Below are positions 5,471-12,138 of a stretch of DNA of 12,146 nt, one piece after another. Positions within the stretch are counted from its first letter, which is position 1; each line of letters begins with the position of its first letter. Below the pieces are notes generated by a model. The model was given only the letters and a program-made list of their open reading frames with translations. It was not told the origin of the DNA and searched no databases. The stretch comes from Colimorpha sp045591485 (lineage in GTDB: Bacteria > Bacteroidota > Bacteroidia > Bacteroidales > P3), in assembly GCA_045591485.1 (NCBI GenBank), contig JAZNSV010000155.1, forward strand, positions 1 to 12,146, in the 5' to 3' direction. The position numbers and the translations under genes are program-made.

Positions 5471-6778
5471 TCATTTTCCCTGCAAAAAGTGCTCTTCCTG
5501 TCCTGACAGGCAGCAGAGATACTTTTTGCGTTGTGTGCCTATGGTGGTGGCCACCACGAAGAGGTCTCCGCCCTCCTTCAGTCCCAGCTGTTTCTGCAGC
5601 TCGGCAGCGGCCACAGGGTAGTTGCGGGTCACCACATGGGCTTTGCCGTCGGGTATGGCCTCGGCCACGGCTTTGCGGCTTGACTTCAGCTCGTGCAGCA
5701 TGCGGAAGGTGCGGCCGGGGAAGTCGCGCACCAGCCTGTCCGAGGTGTAGAGGTGGGTGTTGGGGGCCAGTTTTTCGAGGTCCATCCACTGACAGATGAG
5801 GTTGAAGGGACCGCCTTTCATCAGGGCGGCGTCTGGCTCGTAGAGGTATCGGCCCACGACATCGCGGTAGTGCGGCTCGGTGGCAGCCTCTTCGCTGCGT
5901 GTGAAGCCGCAGTCGTAGAACTCTCCGTCTTTTCTGTCTCTAACAATGCAGTGTATTTTGGTCTCGCCGTCGTGGTTGCCACAGATGAAGAGCACTTCTT
6001 TGCACTCGCCTTTGACAGAAACAATGTGCACCTCGGCCACGCCTCCCAGCTGACGGCATGCCAGGTCGATGTCTATCATCGGCGATGCTTTGACCATCAG
6101 CCACCGGCAATGGGATTGCAGCAGTTCCATGTGCTGCAGGATGTTGGGCTCGCAGTCCTCGAAGGCGGCCACCTTGCGTCCTGTGGCCGAGCGGCGGGCG
6201 GGGTCGATGAAGAGGATGTCGAAGCGACGGTCTTCGTTGTCAAGCCATTCCATGCTGTCGGCGCAATGGACATGGATGTTTTCCATTCCGAGGGCCTTGC
6301 TGTTGTGCTCCATCAGGGAGCAGAGCTGCTCGTTGCGCTCCACGTAGTCCACGTGCGCCAACACCTGGGTGCTCAAGATATTGGCTGCATGTGAGCGCTG
6401 TGCGAAGGCGATGCTGTCAATACCCATGCCACCGGTGAGGTCGGCCACGGCGACGAACGCCTCTTTGCCGCAGAGTTCATCGGCCAAATGGGCTTTGTGT
6501 GCCGCCGTCTCGTCCGACGATGCCTGCTCGCGGTTCAGTCGGGGAGGGTAGAGGAAGTCCTCACAATCGAGCAGTGACGGCCATTTCTCGCGTGCGGTCA
6601 GCCGACCCTCGATTTGCTGCACTGCCGCCGGCATATCGATAGAGGGATACCGCGCGGCACTGAGCAGCAGCCGCGCGGTATCCTCGTTCTCATGCTCTCT
6701 CGCAAACTCTATAATCTCCCGCTTCGCGAAATCTTGGAAATCATGGAAATTATCGTTGGACTTTACTTGTTCGGTCAT
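5471..6778 (-). CDS. Class I SAM-dependent methyltransferase with THUMP-like domain
   Basis: A 435-residue protein. From the ATG at 6778 a short variable N-terminus (1-20) leads to a helical part (EFAREHENEDTARLLLSAAR, about 24-43). The Rossmann-type methyltransferase core follows: motif I DLTGGMGIDS (113-122), the acidic loop YVERN (145-149) for the SAM ribose, and IDPARR (191-196). The C-terminal third resembles the THUMP-like domain (FVVATTIGTQRKKYL near the end). Family members are common in Bacteroidota; the fold suggests an RNA substrate, but no specific modification is established to my knowledge. A TTG at 6793 would add five residues; ATG is preferred. The first residues (NDNFHDFQDFA) are encoded by a 9-nt tandem repeat, so the N-terminus is probably repeat-derived. 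The stop is directly followed by the rplM promoter. Confidence 0.88.
   Translation of the reverse strand: MTEQVKSNDNFHDFQDFAKREIIEFAREHENEDTARLLLSAARYPSIDMPAAVQQIEGRLTAREKWPSLLDCEDFLYPPRLNREQASSDETAAHKAHLADELCGKEAFVAVADLTGGMGIDSIAFAQRSHAANILSTQVLAHVDYVERNEQLCSLMEHNSKALGMENIHVHCADSMEWLDNEDRRFDILFIDPARRSATGRKVAAFEDCEPNILQHMELLQSHCRWLMVKASPMIDIDLACRQLGGVAEVHIVSVKGECKEVLFICGNHDGETKIHCIVRDRKDGEFYDCGFTRSEEAATEPHYRDVVGRYLYEPDAALMKGGPFNLICQWMDLEKLAPNTHLYTSDRLVRDFPGRTFRMLHELKSSRKAVAEAIPDGKAHVVTRNYPVAAAELQKQLGLKEGGDLFVVATTIGTQRKKYLCCLSGQEEHFLQGK
6728..6754 (+). repeat. Three 9-nt tandem repeats (GAAATCTTG type), block 1
   Basis: GAAATCTTG, GAAATCATG and GAAATTATC follow each other without gaps. They lie within the start of the methyltransferase gene and, read on its coding strand, encode FHDFQDF-like residues. 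The 17 nt at 6728-6744 are the exact reverse complement of 7013-7029. A related degenerate pair (GGCAAATCTT, GGCAAATCTG) lies at 6779-6798. Confidence 0.8.
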
Positions 6779-6805
6779 GGCAAATCTTGGCAAATCTGAT
6801 GGAAT

Positions 6806-6979
6806 CTATTTCCTGTAGAACCTGTTGGGGACTTTTATCATTCCGTGGGCAAAGTCATCCTCGTTGAAGTTGATGAGCCATCCTAATGGTTTGTTCATCA
6901 ACTTCAGATAGCTCCGCAGTTGTTTATAGTGCAAGGCATTCAGCTCGGTCACCGATTTAAGCTCCAGTATGATGGTGTC
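6806..6979 (-). pseudogene. Decayed GxxExxY protein gene (C-terminal half only)
   Basis: On the minus strand a frame ending at a TAG (6806-6808) reads DTIILELKSVTELNALHYKQ, then LRSYLKLMNKPLGWLINF, then NEDDFAHGMIKVPNRFYRK. This is the C-terminal half of the GxxExxY family, a PDDEXK-nuclease-like family of unknown role. ELK is the second half of its putative active site; the typical D is at the start of this fragment. Upstream an in-frame TGA (6980-6982) closes the frame, and the region up to the neighbouring gene at 7059 holds none of the N-terminal half with the GxxExxY motif. About half the gene is missing, so it is a relic. It is bracketed by inverted blocks of a 9-nt repeat, suggesting loss by rearrangement. 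The remaining codons are well preserved, so the decay looks recent. Confidence 0.85.
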
Positions 6980-7011
6980 TCAAGATTTGTTATAGCCCGA
7001 CAGGCGGAGGC

Positions 7012-7038
7012 GATGATTTCCAAGATTTCAAAGATCTC
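7012..7038 (-). repeat. Three 9-nt tandem repeats (GAAATCTTG type), block 2, inverted
   Basis: Read on the minus strand: GAGATCTTT, GAAATCTTG, GAAATCATC. This block is inverted relative to the block at 6728-6754, and 17 nt match perfectly (7013-7029 against 6728-6744). The GxxExxY relic lies between the two blocks. Confidence 0.8.
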
Positions 7039-7058
7039 CTCCGCAGGCGGGGAAGAAA

Positions 7059-7949
7059 TCAATAAACTCCCTCGTCATGCAGTTTCTTCAGGCGCTCGAC
7101 CACCATCGGGCGGTCTTCCTTGTAGGTGACGCCGAACCACTGGGCCGTGGTCTTGAGCACCGTCATGGTGGCCGTGCCGTTGTGGATGAAGGTGTTGACG
7201 GCGAAGGGTATGTAGTATTCGCTCTTCATCTCGTTGCCGTGCTCTCGCAGGAAGTCGACAAAGAGTTTCTCGCTCTTTTCGAAGTAGTCGGGTGTGAAGC
7301 CGAAGAGGTTCATGCTCACGGTGGCGTCGGCGCTGAGGGGGTGCATGCTGCCGTCGGTGTCTTTGTATTCGATGCCGTTGGCAGTGCGGCCTATGGAGGT
7401 GCGCTCGGTCATGCCGATGAGCAGTCCGTTGGCGTCGGTCTCGCACACGCCGCGGCTGACGGTGCCGTTTTCCGAGAGGGTGTTCTCCAGGCGGTAGCCC
7501 ACCATGCAGTAGTCGCCCTGCTTGCCGTCGAGGGTGCGCAGGTGGTCGGCCATGACGCGGAAGGCGTCGCGTCCGTAGAAGTCGTCGGCATTGATGATGG
7601 CGAAGGGCTCGTGGATTACGTCTTTGGCCATCAGTATGGCGTGGTTGGTGCCCCAGGGTTTTTCGCGGCCTTCGGGCACGCTGAAGCCTGCGGGCAGCTT
7701 GTCGAGTTCCTGGTATACGTACTCGACCTCTATCTGGTTGCCGTAGTGGTCGGCGTTGACGTGCTGTTTGAACTGTTCGGCAAACGAGCCGCGGATGACG
7801 AAGACCACTTTGCCGAATCCGGCGCGGATGGCATCGGTGACGCTGTAGTCGAGGATGGTTTCGCCGTTGGGGCCTACGCCGTCCATCTGTTTCAATCCGC
7901 CGTAGCGGCTGCCCATGCCTGCGGCCAGTACTAATAGTGTTGGTTTCAT
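7059..7949 (-). CDS. Sugar-phosphate nucleotidyltransferase-like protein (NTP_transferase family)
   Basis: A 296-residue protein of the GT-A-like nucleotidyltransferase fold. The N-terminus has the nucleotide-binding loop LAAGMGSRYGGLKQ (8-21), a variant of the G-x-G-T/S-R motif, with K20 as the expected phosphate-binding lysine. PWGTNHAI (98-105) and the metal-binding NADDFYG (120-126) follow, as in enzymes that join a sugar 1-phosphate to an NTP. The C-terminal left-handed beta-helix or LbH domain of some relatives is absent, so it is a single-domain enzyme. The sugar and nucleotide cannot be read from sequence; it lacks the KPLL substrate loop typical of RmlA/GalU/MurU, having QMDGVGPNGETILDY instead. 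It stands alone: a repeat-rich 258-nt gap separates it from tadA, and the GxxExxY relic follows it. The ATG at 7949 immediately precedes the beta strand, as in the family. Confidence 0.85.
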   Translation of the reverse strand: MKPTLLVLAAGMGSRYGGLKQMDGVGPNGETILDYSVTDAIRAGFGKVVFVIRGSFAEQFKQHVNADHYGNQIEVEYVYQELDKLPAGFSVPEGREKPWGTNHAILMAKDVIHEPFAIINADDFYGRDAFRVMADHLRTLDGKQGDYCMVGYRLENTLSENGTVSRGVCETDANGLLIGMTERTSIGRTANGIEYKDTDGSMHPLSADATVSMNLFGFTPDYFEKSEKLFVDFLREHGNEMKSEYYIPFAVNTFIHNGTATMTVLKTTAQWFGVTYKEDRPMVVERLKKLHDEGVY

Positions 7950-7995
7950 GATATTTGTAAAAGTTAAAATTTAAAAATTAAAAGTTAAAGGTTCA

Positions 7996-8169
7996 TTGTC
8001 TCTGTAGAGACGCGGCGTGCCGCGTCTGCATTTCTTTGTATCGTGGGTTTTTCTTGTTGGGGTATTTAAAAGTTGTCTCTGTAGAGACGCGGCGTGCCGC
8101 GTCTGCATCCTTTTCTGTTGAGGTATTTAAAAGTTGTCTCTGTAGAGACGCGGCGTGCCGCGTCTGCAT
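7996..8169. repeat. Three tandem copies of a 36-nt hairpin repeat
   Basis: Identical 36-nt copies lie at 7996-8031, 8073-8108 and 8134-8169. Each contains two hairpins: GTCTC-TGTA-GAGAC and GACGCGGC-GT-GCCGCGTC. The sequences before copies 2 and 3 are also alike (GGTATTTAAAAG), so the repeating unit is at least about 50 nt, and the start-to-start distances are 77 and 61 nt. AT-rich sequence (7950-7990) separates the array from the nucleotidyltransferase start. The gap 7950-8207 otherwise holds no gene. Similar GACGCGGC hairpins are known to me as dispersed repeats in Bacteroidota and other phyla. They may also end transcription after tadA. Confidence 0.9.
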
Positions 8170-8207
8170 TCTTAAATCTGCATTCTTAATTTGAAAGGTC
8201 CTAAGTT

Positions 8208-8657
8208 TTATCGTTTCTTTTTGAAAAAATCTTTCATCAAGGCTGTGCATTCGGTTTCGAGCACGCCGCCCGCCACCTCGGTCTTGGGGTGCAACACGGG
8301 CCCTGTGAGCAGGCTGTAGCCGCGCTTGGCGTCGCGTGCGCCGTAGACTATGCGGCCCACTTGGGTCCATCCCGCCGCCCCGGCGCACATCGGGCAGGGC
8401 TCAACGGTGACGTAGAGCGTGCAGTCTGTCAGATATTTGGCTCCCAGGGCCTCGCTGGCGGCGGTGAAGGCCAGCATCTCGGCGTGGGCCGTCACGTCGT
8501 GCAGCCGTTCGGTTTGGTTGTGGGCGCGGGCTATGATGCTGCCTGTGGCGTCTACGATGACGGCCCCGATCGGAATCTCGTCTTCGTCCATCGCCGCGCG
8601 GGCTTCGTGCAGGGCCGCCTGCATATAGTATTCGTCGGGGTTTTCCAGTATGCCCAT
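8208..8657 (-). CDS. tadA: tRNA-specific adenosine deaminase TadA
   Basis: A 149-residue cytidine-deaminase-fold enzyme converting A34 to inosine in the tRNA-Arg(ACG) anticodon. The zinc site is complete: H58-A-E60 (AHAEMLAF), with E60 the proton shuttle, and P87-C88-P-M-C91 (VEPCPMCAGA). Further family blocks are EIPIGAVIVD (27-36) and VYGARDAKRG (104-112). The ending DFFKKKR with its basic tail is usual. The ATG at 8657 yields a standard length; the open frame continues upstream to 9209, but that extension is antisense-type low-complexity sequence overlapping the next gene. The gene begins 8 nt after the stop of the LolA-like gene, so it is probably the last gene of that operon. Confidence 0.96.
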   Translation of the reverse strand: MGILENPDEYYMQAALHEARAAMDEDEIPIGAVIVDATGSIIARAHNQTERLHDVTAHAEMLAFTAASEALGAKYLTDCTLYVTVEPCPMCAGAAGWTQVGRIVYGARDAKRGYSLLTGPVLHPKTEVAGGVLETECTALMKDFFKKKR

Positions 8658-8665
8658 GGCTGTCT

Positions 8666-9427
8666 TTATCTTATGGGGTTGTCTGCGTTGAATATCATGT
8701 CGTCGCGTTCGACGATGGCGGCTTCGGTGGTCTGCACCGTGACGCGTCCGTGCCGCACGAAGCTCTCTATCCGCGGCAGCACCATCGGTCCCACCTCCTG
8801 GTATTCGTGCATGAATTTCATCTCGATGCGTGCCGCCTCGAAGGGCCTGTAGTTGGTGGTGTCCATGTTGCCGGTTTCGCGGATGAAGGCCAGCATGCCG
8901 GTGGGCTCGAACATGTATTCGCGGTCGAAGCGTTCGGGCGCCTGCACCAGCACCGATTCCATCTCGCCGTGGTCTTTGGCCACCACGCGGCCGCGATATT
9001 CGAGATGTGCGTTCTGCACGCGCCATCCGTAGAGCGGTCCGCGCCAGTCGTATCCCGACAGGCGGTCGTAGAAGACGTCGGGTGTGATGTCGACCCAATA
9101 GCCCAGGTCGGGCTTGTACATCCTCATGCGGTCGTTGCCGTTCGAGCAGTAGGCCGTCTGCAGCGACCCGTCGGGCCTCCACACCTCGATGCGGTGTTTC
9201 TGAGGCCATGTGTACCAGCGTTTCAGCGTGAAGGTGTCGGTGGTGCCGATGGTGTATATCTTTGTCACGAGCGTCAGCATGCTGTCTTTGGGCATGGCGT
9301 CGGCATTCATGATGCCCAGATACCGGTCTACCAGCATGGCGGCGGTGTCGGGGCGGTACATGTGGTTCTGCGCTGCGGCCCAGAGGGGCAGCAGGCCTAA
9401 AAGCATGGTGGCTAACGTCTTTTTCAT
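8666..9427 (-). CDS. Secreted LolA-like (outer-membrane lipoprotein-sorting-like) protein, function unknown
   Basis: A 253-residue protein with a clean signal peptide, MKKTLATMLLGLLPLWAAAQ, so it is exported and probably cleaved near residue 20. The mature part is beta-rich with the pattern of the LolA/LolB-like half-barrel: HRIEVWRPDG (79-87) followed by CSNGNDRMRMYKPDLGYWVD, and later the strand-turn repeats HLEYRGRVVA, ESVLVQAPERF, EYMFEPTGMLAFI. It ends DDMIFNADNPIR. The family assignment is by pattern only and no catalytic site is expected. An alternative ATG at 9454 (MKPQKPHHA before MKKTL) would overlap the stop of the upstream gene as ATGA. The spacing from the upstream DUF4292 gene is 23 nt, and tadA follows 8 nt on. 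A DUF4292 protein and a LolA-like protein together suggest an envelope or lipoprotein role. Confidence 0.75.
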   Translation of the reverse strand: MKKTLATMLLGLLPLWAAAQNHMYRPDTAAMLVDRYLGIMNADAMPKDSMLTLVTKIYTIGTTDTFTLKRWYTWPQKHRIEVWRPDGSLQTAYCSNGNDRMRMYKPDLGYWVDITPDVFYDRLSGYDWRGPLYGWRVQNAHLEYRGRVVAKDHGEMESVLVQAPERFDREYMFEPTGMLAFIRETGNMDTTNYRPFEAARIEMKFMHEYQEVGPMVLPRIESFVRHGRVTVQTTEAAIVERDDMIFNADNPIR

Positions 9428-9450
9428 AGCGTGGTGTGGCTTTTGAGGTT

Positions 9451-10035
9451 TCATTTTCTGAAGGGCACGCCGAGGCGGTCTACCTTGCGGCGCGAGGTGA
9501 TGTGCACCTTGGCGTTGAAGCCCAGCTCGGCGGCCAGCCGTTGCAGCTCTTGCTCGGCATTGTCGGCGAGGGCCATCTGCTGCAGCTTGTCGAAGGTCAG
9601 CTTGCGTCCGGCCTTGCGGCTGAGGTCGGCGTAGGTGCCAGCGAAGCGCACGTCGAGTATCGGGGCGCTGATCCACACCGAGTCGCGGGTGGCCAGGCCG
9701 CGCCCCACCTCGATTATTTTGGTGACCGACACCCAGAGGGCGCTGTCCTGCACTATGCGCAGCTGGCCGTTCATGCCTATGCCTTCGAAGGTGGCGTCGA
9801 AGTTGGTCACCGTCCGTTCTTTGGCTGCGGGTGCTGCCTCGGCGGCCGGTGCGGCGGTCTGTCCGGGGGCGGTGCTGTCGGCCCCGGCGGGGGCGTTGGC
9901 GGCCTGGCGACTGCTGCGGCATCCGGCCTTCGCCAGCATCGCTGCCAGCAGGATCATCGCCACGGCCTTCCGCCGAAGTGCCGCTGCGGCTATATTCGTG
10001 TCGCCCGTACTGTGGGCTCGTCTCTGGCTGTCCAT
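9451..10035 (-). CDS. DUF4292 lipoprotein
   Basis: A 194-residue protein of the Bacteroidota DUF4292 family, whose members are predicted lipoproteins with a LolA/LppM-like beta structure. After a long N-terminal region (1-26) with RRK comes the hydrophobic segment AVAMILLAAMLAKAGC with the candidate lipid-bearing Cys39. The lipobox is imperfect, with Lys at -3 where Leu is usual. An Ala/Pro-rich linker (about 43-71) precedes the conserved domain: FDATFEGIGMNGQLRIVQDS, then ALWVSVTKIIEVGRGLATRDSV, and the SWISAP/DLSRKAG region. It ends in GVPFRK. The ATG at 10035 is the only clear start; a GTG or ATG at residues 25 to 27 (9957) would give a short n-region lacking charge. It follows the TPR gene by 106 nt, as in many Bacteroidota, where an EnvC-type peptidase gene usually comes next. 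Here a LolA-like gene takes that place. Confidence 0.85.
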   Translation of the reverse strand: MDSQRRAHSTGDTNIAAAALRRKAVAMILLAAMLAKAGCRSSRQAANAPAGADSTAPGQTAAPAAEAAPAAKERTVTNFDATFEGIGMNGQLRIVQDSALWVSVTKIIEVGRGLATRDSVWISAPILDVRFAGTYADLSRKAGRKLTFDKLQQMALADNAEQELQRLAAELGFNAKVHITSRRKVDRLGVPFRK

Positions 10036-10089
10036 CCTTTTTATTTATTCTGTTTTTTTTTACTTACCCATTAACACACCCCCACACAT

Positions 10090-10145
10090 TCAAACACTCA
10101 AGCACTCAGGCAATCAAACACTCAAACATTCAAGCAATCAATCAC
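10090..10145 (-). repeat. Octamer minisatellite overlapping the TPR stop codon
   Basis: Seven consecutive copies of an 8-nt unit near TCAARCAM: TCAAACAC, TCAAGCAC, TCAGGCAA, TCAAACAC, TCAAACAT, TCAAGCAA, TCAATCAC. The last copy includes the TPR gene's stop codon (TCA at 10142-10144, read as TGA). The unit length is not a multiple of three. The rest of the spacer up to 10035 is T- and AC-rich with no gene. Confidence 0.85.
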
Positions 10146-11809
10146 TTCTCTATCACTTTCAGGTGCCGCTGCAGGGTCTCGCTCTTGGGGTCGAGCTCGA
10201 CGGCGCGCCGCATATAGGGCAGGGCCTCGTCGTCGCGGCCCAGCAGGTGCAGCAGCCAGGCGTAGGTGTCAAGGCTGTTGGCGTTCGAGGGTTCGGCTTC
10301 TATGGTGCGGCGGCTCATCTCCACGGCTTTCTCCAATTGGGTGTTCTGCTCGCCGAGGTAGTAGGCATAGTTGTTCAGGGTGCCCCAGTCGTTGGGCCGC
10401 AGGCCTATGCAGCGGTCAAACGCCTGCCAGGCCTGGGTGTATTTGCCCGTGCGGTAGTAGCATTCGCCCAGCAGGGCGTAGGTGTCGGCCTCGAGGTAGC
10501 CCTTGTTGAAGCCCCAGCGTTTGGCCTTCTCCAGCTTCGACAGCGCCTCGGCGTAGCGCTTCTGCTGCACCAGATGCACGGCCTGCATAAAGAGCGGCAG
10601 GGTCTTCATCGGGTACATGCTTTCGGCGCGGGCGGCGTAGTCGATCATGTCGGCCTCGCGTTCGGGCACCTCGCTCAGGCACACCAGCAGCCCCTCCCAC
10701 ACCTCGTAGTGCGACGAGTCGTTGCGCAGCGCCACTTCGAGCCACCGCGCCGCGTCGGCATACTTGCGCTGGCGCATCAGCGCGTCGCCGTAGACCAGGG
10801 CGTAGCTGGCGCTGTCGTCGCATCCGGCCACCGCCTTGTCCAGCATCCGGTAGGTCTTGGCGCTCCGGGTGCCGTAGAACTCTTCGTTGGTGTAGAACGA
10901 CGCCAGCAGCTGCAGCTTGGTCTTGCAGTCGAGCTTGGGGTTGGCAATGGCCTGCTCCATCTCGCGGTCGGCCTCGTCGGGGTTGCCCGTGCGCTTGTAG
11001 TATTCGGCCAGCTGTATGTGTATGTATTCGTCGTCGGGGCGCTCGGCCAGTATGCGGTCGTAGTAGCGCTTGGCTTTGGAGTATTTCTTGCGGCTCATAT
11101 ACATCTCGGCCATCATGGCCTGCAGGCGCCGCTCGTGCGGCATGGCGTCGGCCAGGCGCTCCATCTCGCGCACGGCCTTGTCTTCCTTGCCGGCCGACAT
11201 CCAGAGGCGTTGCTTCTGCAGCGACACGGGTTCGGTGATGCCTATCATCCGCTCTACGCGGTCCAGCGCCGCCACTGCGCCGGCCATGTCGCCCGCCATG
11301 ACGTAGGCGTCGGAGAGGGCGTAGTAGTGCTCCAGCACCTCGGGCTGCAGCTCCACGATGCGTTCGCGCGTGGCTATAAGGCCTTTGGTGTCGCCGCTGC
11401 GGGCCTGCACTTCGGCCTGGGCCGTCAGATACCAGCGGTTCTTGGGCTGCAGGGTGGTGGCGCGGGCCAGGCAGGCCGTGGCGCTGTCGGTCCAGCCGCG
11501 CCGTATCAGCAGGCGCCCCATCTCATACCATGCCGCCGCACACTGCGGCCGCTCCTGCGCCAGCTGGCTGTAGGCCGCCAGCGCCTCGTCGGCACGGCCC
11601 GCCTCGGCCAGCGCCACGGCGTCGATCAGGCGGCTGTCTTCGGCCAGCTGCTCGGGCGTCACCTCGTGTATCGGCTCGCGCTCGTAGCGCCCCTTCTCCG
11701 TGGCGGCACCCTCGCGGGCTCCGCCGCACGACGCCGCCAGCACCGCACCCGAAATCATCGCCGCCAGCACGGCCATGTTCAGTGTCTTTTTCGCTATTTT
11801 TTTGTTCAT
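10142..11809 (-). CDS. Tetratricopeptide-repeat lipoprotein
   Basis: A 555-residue protein made of a signal peptide, MNKKIAKKTLNMAVLAAMIS, a candidate lipid-bearing Cys28 (LAASC, an imperfect lipobox) and a long helical TPR array. Typical TPR cores are spread from about residue 60 to the end: AAYSQLAQERP, EMGRLLIRRGWTDSATACL, KRYYDRILAERPDD, LLGECYYRTGKYTQAWQAFD and LHLLGRDDEALPYM. About 12 repeats are plausible. It probably sits at the outer or inner membrane facing the periplasm and serves as a scaffold. A homologue next to DUF4292 is common in Bacteroidota, but no activity is established to my knowledge. The ATG at 11809 is the obvious start. First gene of the probable TPR-DUF4292-LolA-like-tadA operon. 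No convincing promoter is seen upstream. Confidence 0.9.
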   Translation of the reverse strand: MNKKIAKKTLNMAVLAAMISGAVLAASCGGAREGAATEKGRYEREPIHEVTPEQLAEDSRLIDAVALAEAGRADEALAAYSQLAQERPQCAAAWYEMGRLLIRRGWTDSATACLARATTLQPKNRWYLTAQAEVQARSGDTKGLIATRERIVELQPEVLEHYYALSDAYVMAGDMAGAVAALDRVERMIGITEPVSLQKQRLWMSAGKEDKAVREMERLADAMPHERRLQAMMAEMYMSRKKYSKAKRYYDRILAERPDDEYIHIQLAEYYKRTGNPDEADREMEQAIANPKLDCKTKLQLLASFYTNEEFYGTRSAKTYRMLDKAVAGCDDSASYALVYGDALMRQRKYADAARWLEVALRNDSSHYEVWEGLLVCLSEVPEREADMIDYAARAESMYPMKTLPLFMQAVHLVQQKRYAEALSKLEKAKRWGFNKGYLEADTYALLGECYYRTGKYTQAWQAFDRCIGLRPNDWGTLNNYAYYLGEQNTQLEKAVEMSRRTIEAEPSNANSLDTYAWLLHLLGRDDEALPYMRRAVELDPKSETLQRHLKVIEK

Positions 11810-12138
11810 TATGTCTGCTATAACGCACCGGCGGACGCTTTATTGTGCCAGCCCGCAAATTTTGGTCGGCATGCCTTGCCTTGCCCGCGCCGTCTGTCGC
11901 AAACCGGTCGTCGGGGTTTATGCCGAAAGAAATGCCTATCGGGCTGAAAGGACGGGATTGGTTGAGAAAGCCGGTCTGGCGACCGGTCGGAATTTTAACA
12001 ATACTTAACAAAACTTAAGTTCAACTCATAAATGCAACACTTTGGTCAAAAACAGAAAAAGGAGCGCGGAAGCCTTTAAACTTTCAAAGGAGAAGTGCAA
12101 AAAAAATGCGGCTTCTCCCTTGATTGCGGAAAAATGTG
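11810..12138. other. Divergent intergenic region, no gene seen
   Basis: Between the TPR gene and the right edge. Short inverted repeats are present: CCGGTC-TGGC-GACCGG at 11971-11986 and GGAGAAG/CTTCTCC (12089-12095, 12112-12118) with an A-rich loop. The stretch 11991-12040 is AT-rich with several TTAAC and AAGTT-type words. On the minus strand TAAGTTTT around 12010-12017 resembles a -7 box for the TPR gene, but no TTTG lies at the right distance. No reading frame looks like a gene. Confidence 0.5.

Noticed and set aside
6779..6793. TTG start of the methyltransferase
   Set aside because: The five extra residues come from the degenerate repeat, and a nearby ATG at 6778 is available.
6809..7058. 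Intact GxxExxY gene
   Set aside because: A TGA at 6980-6982 closes the frame, and no N-terminal half with the GxxExxY motif is found in any frame up to the next gene.
7059..7949. Assignment of the nucleotidyltransferase as MurU, GalU or RmlA
   Set aside because: The substrate loop after the nucleotide motif differs from those families, and there is no kinase or cell-wall gene beside it. Only the general family is supported.
7996..8169. CRISPR array (three identical 36-nt repeats)
   Set aside because: The intervals are 41 and 25 nt, unequal, and share the sequence GGTATTTAAAAG, so they are not unique spacers. The repeat itself is two strong hairpins, and no cas gene is nearby.
8658..9209. 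N-terminal extension of TadA
   Set aside because: The frame stays open but overlaps the LolA-like gene and is Arg/His-rich shadow sequence. TadA has its normal length from 8657.
9635..11947. Very long plus-strand open frame (770 codons) opposite the TPR and DUF4292 genes
   Set aside because: It is antisense to clear TPR and DUF4292 genes and has low-complexity Leu/Val/Gly/His-rich composition, as expected from the codon bias of a GC-rich gene read backwards.
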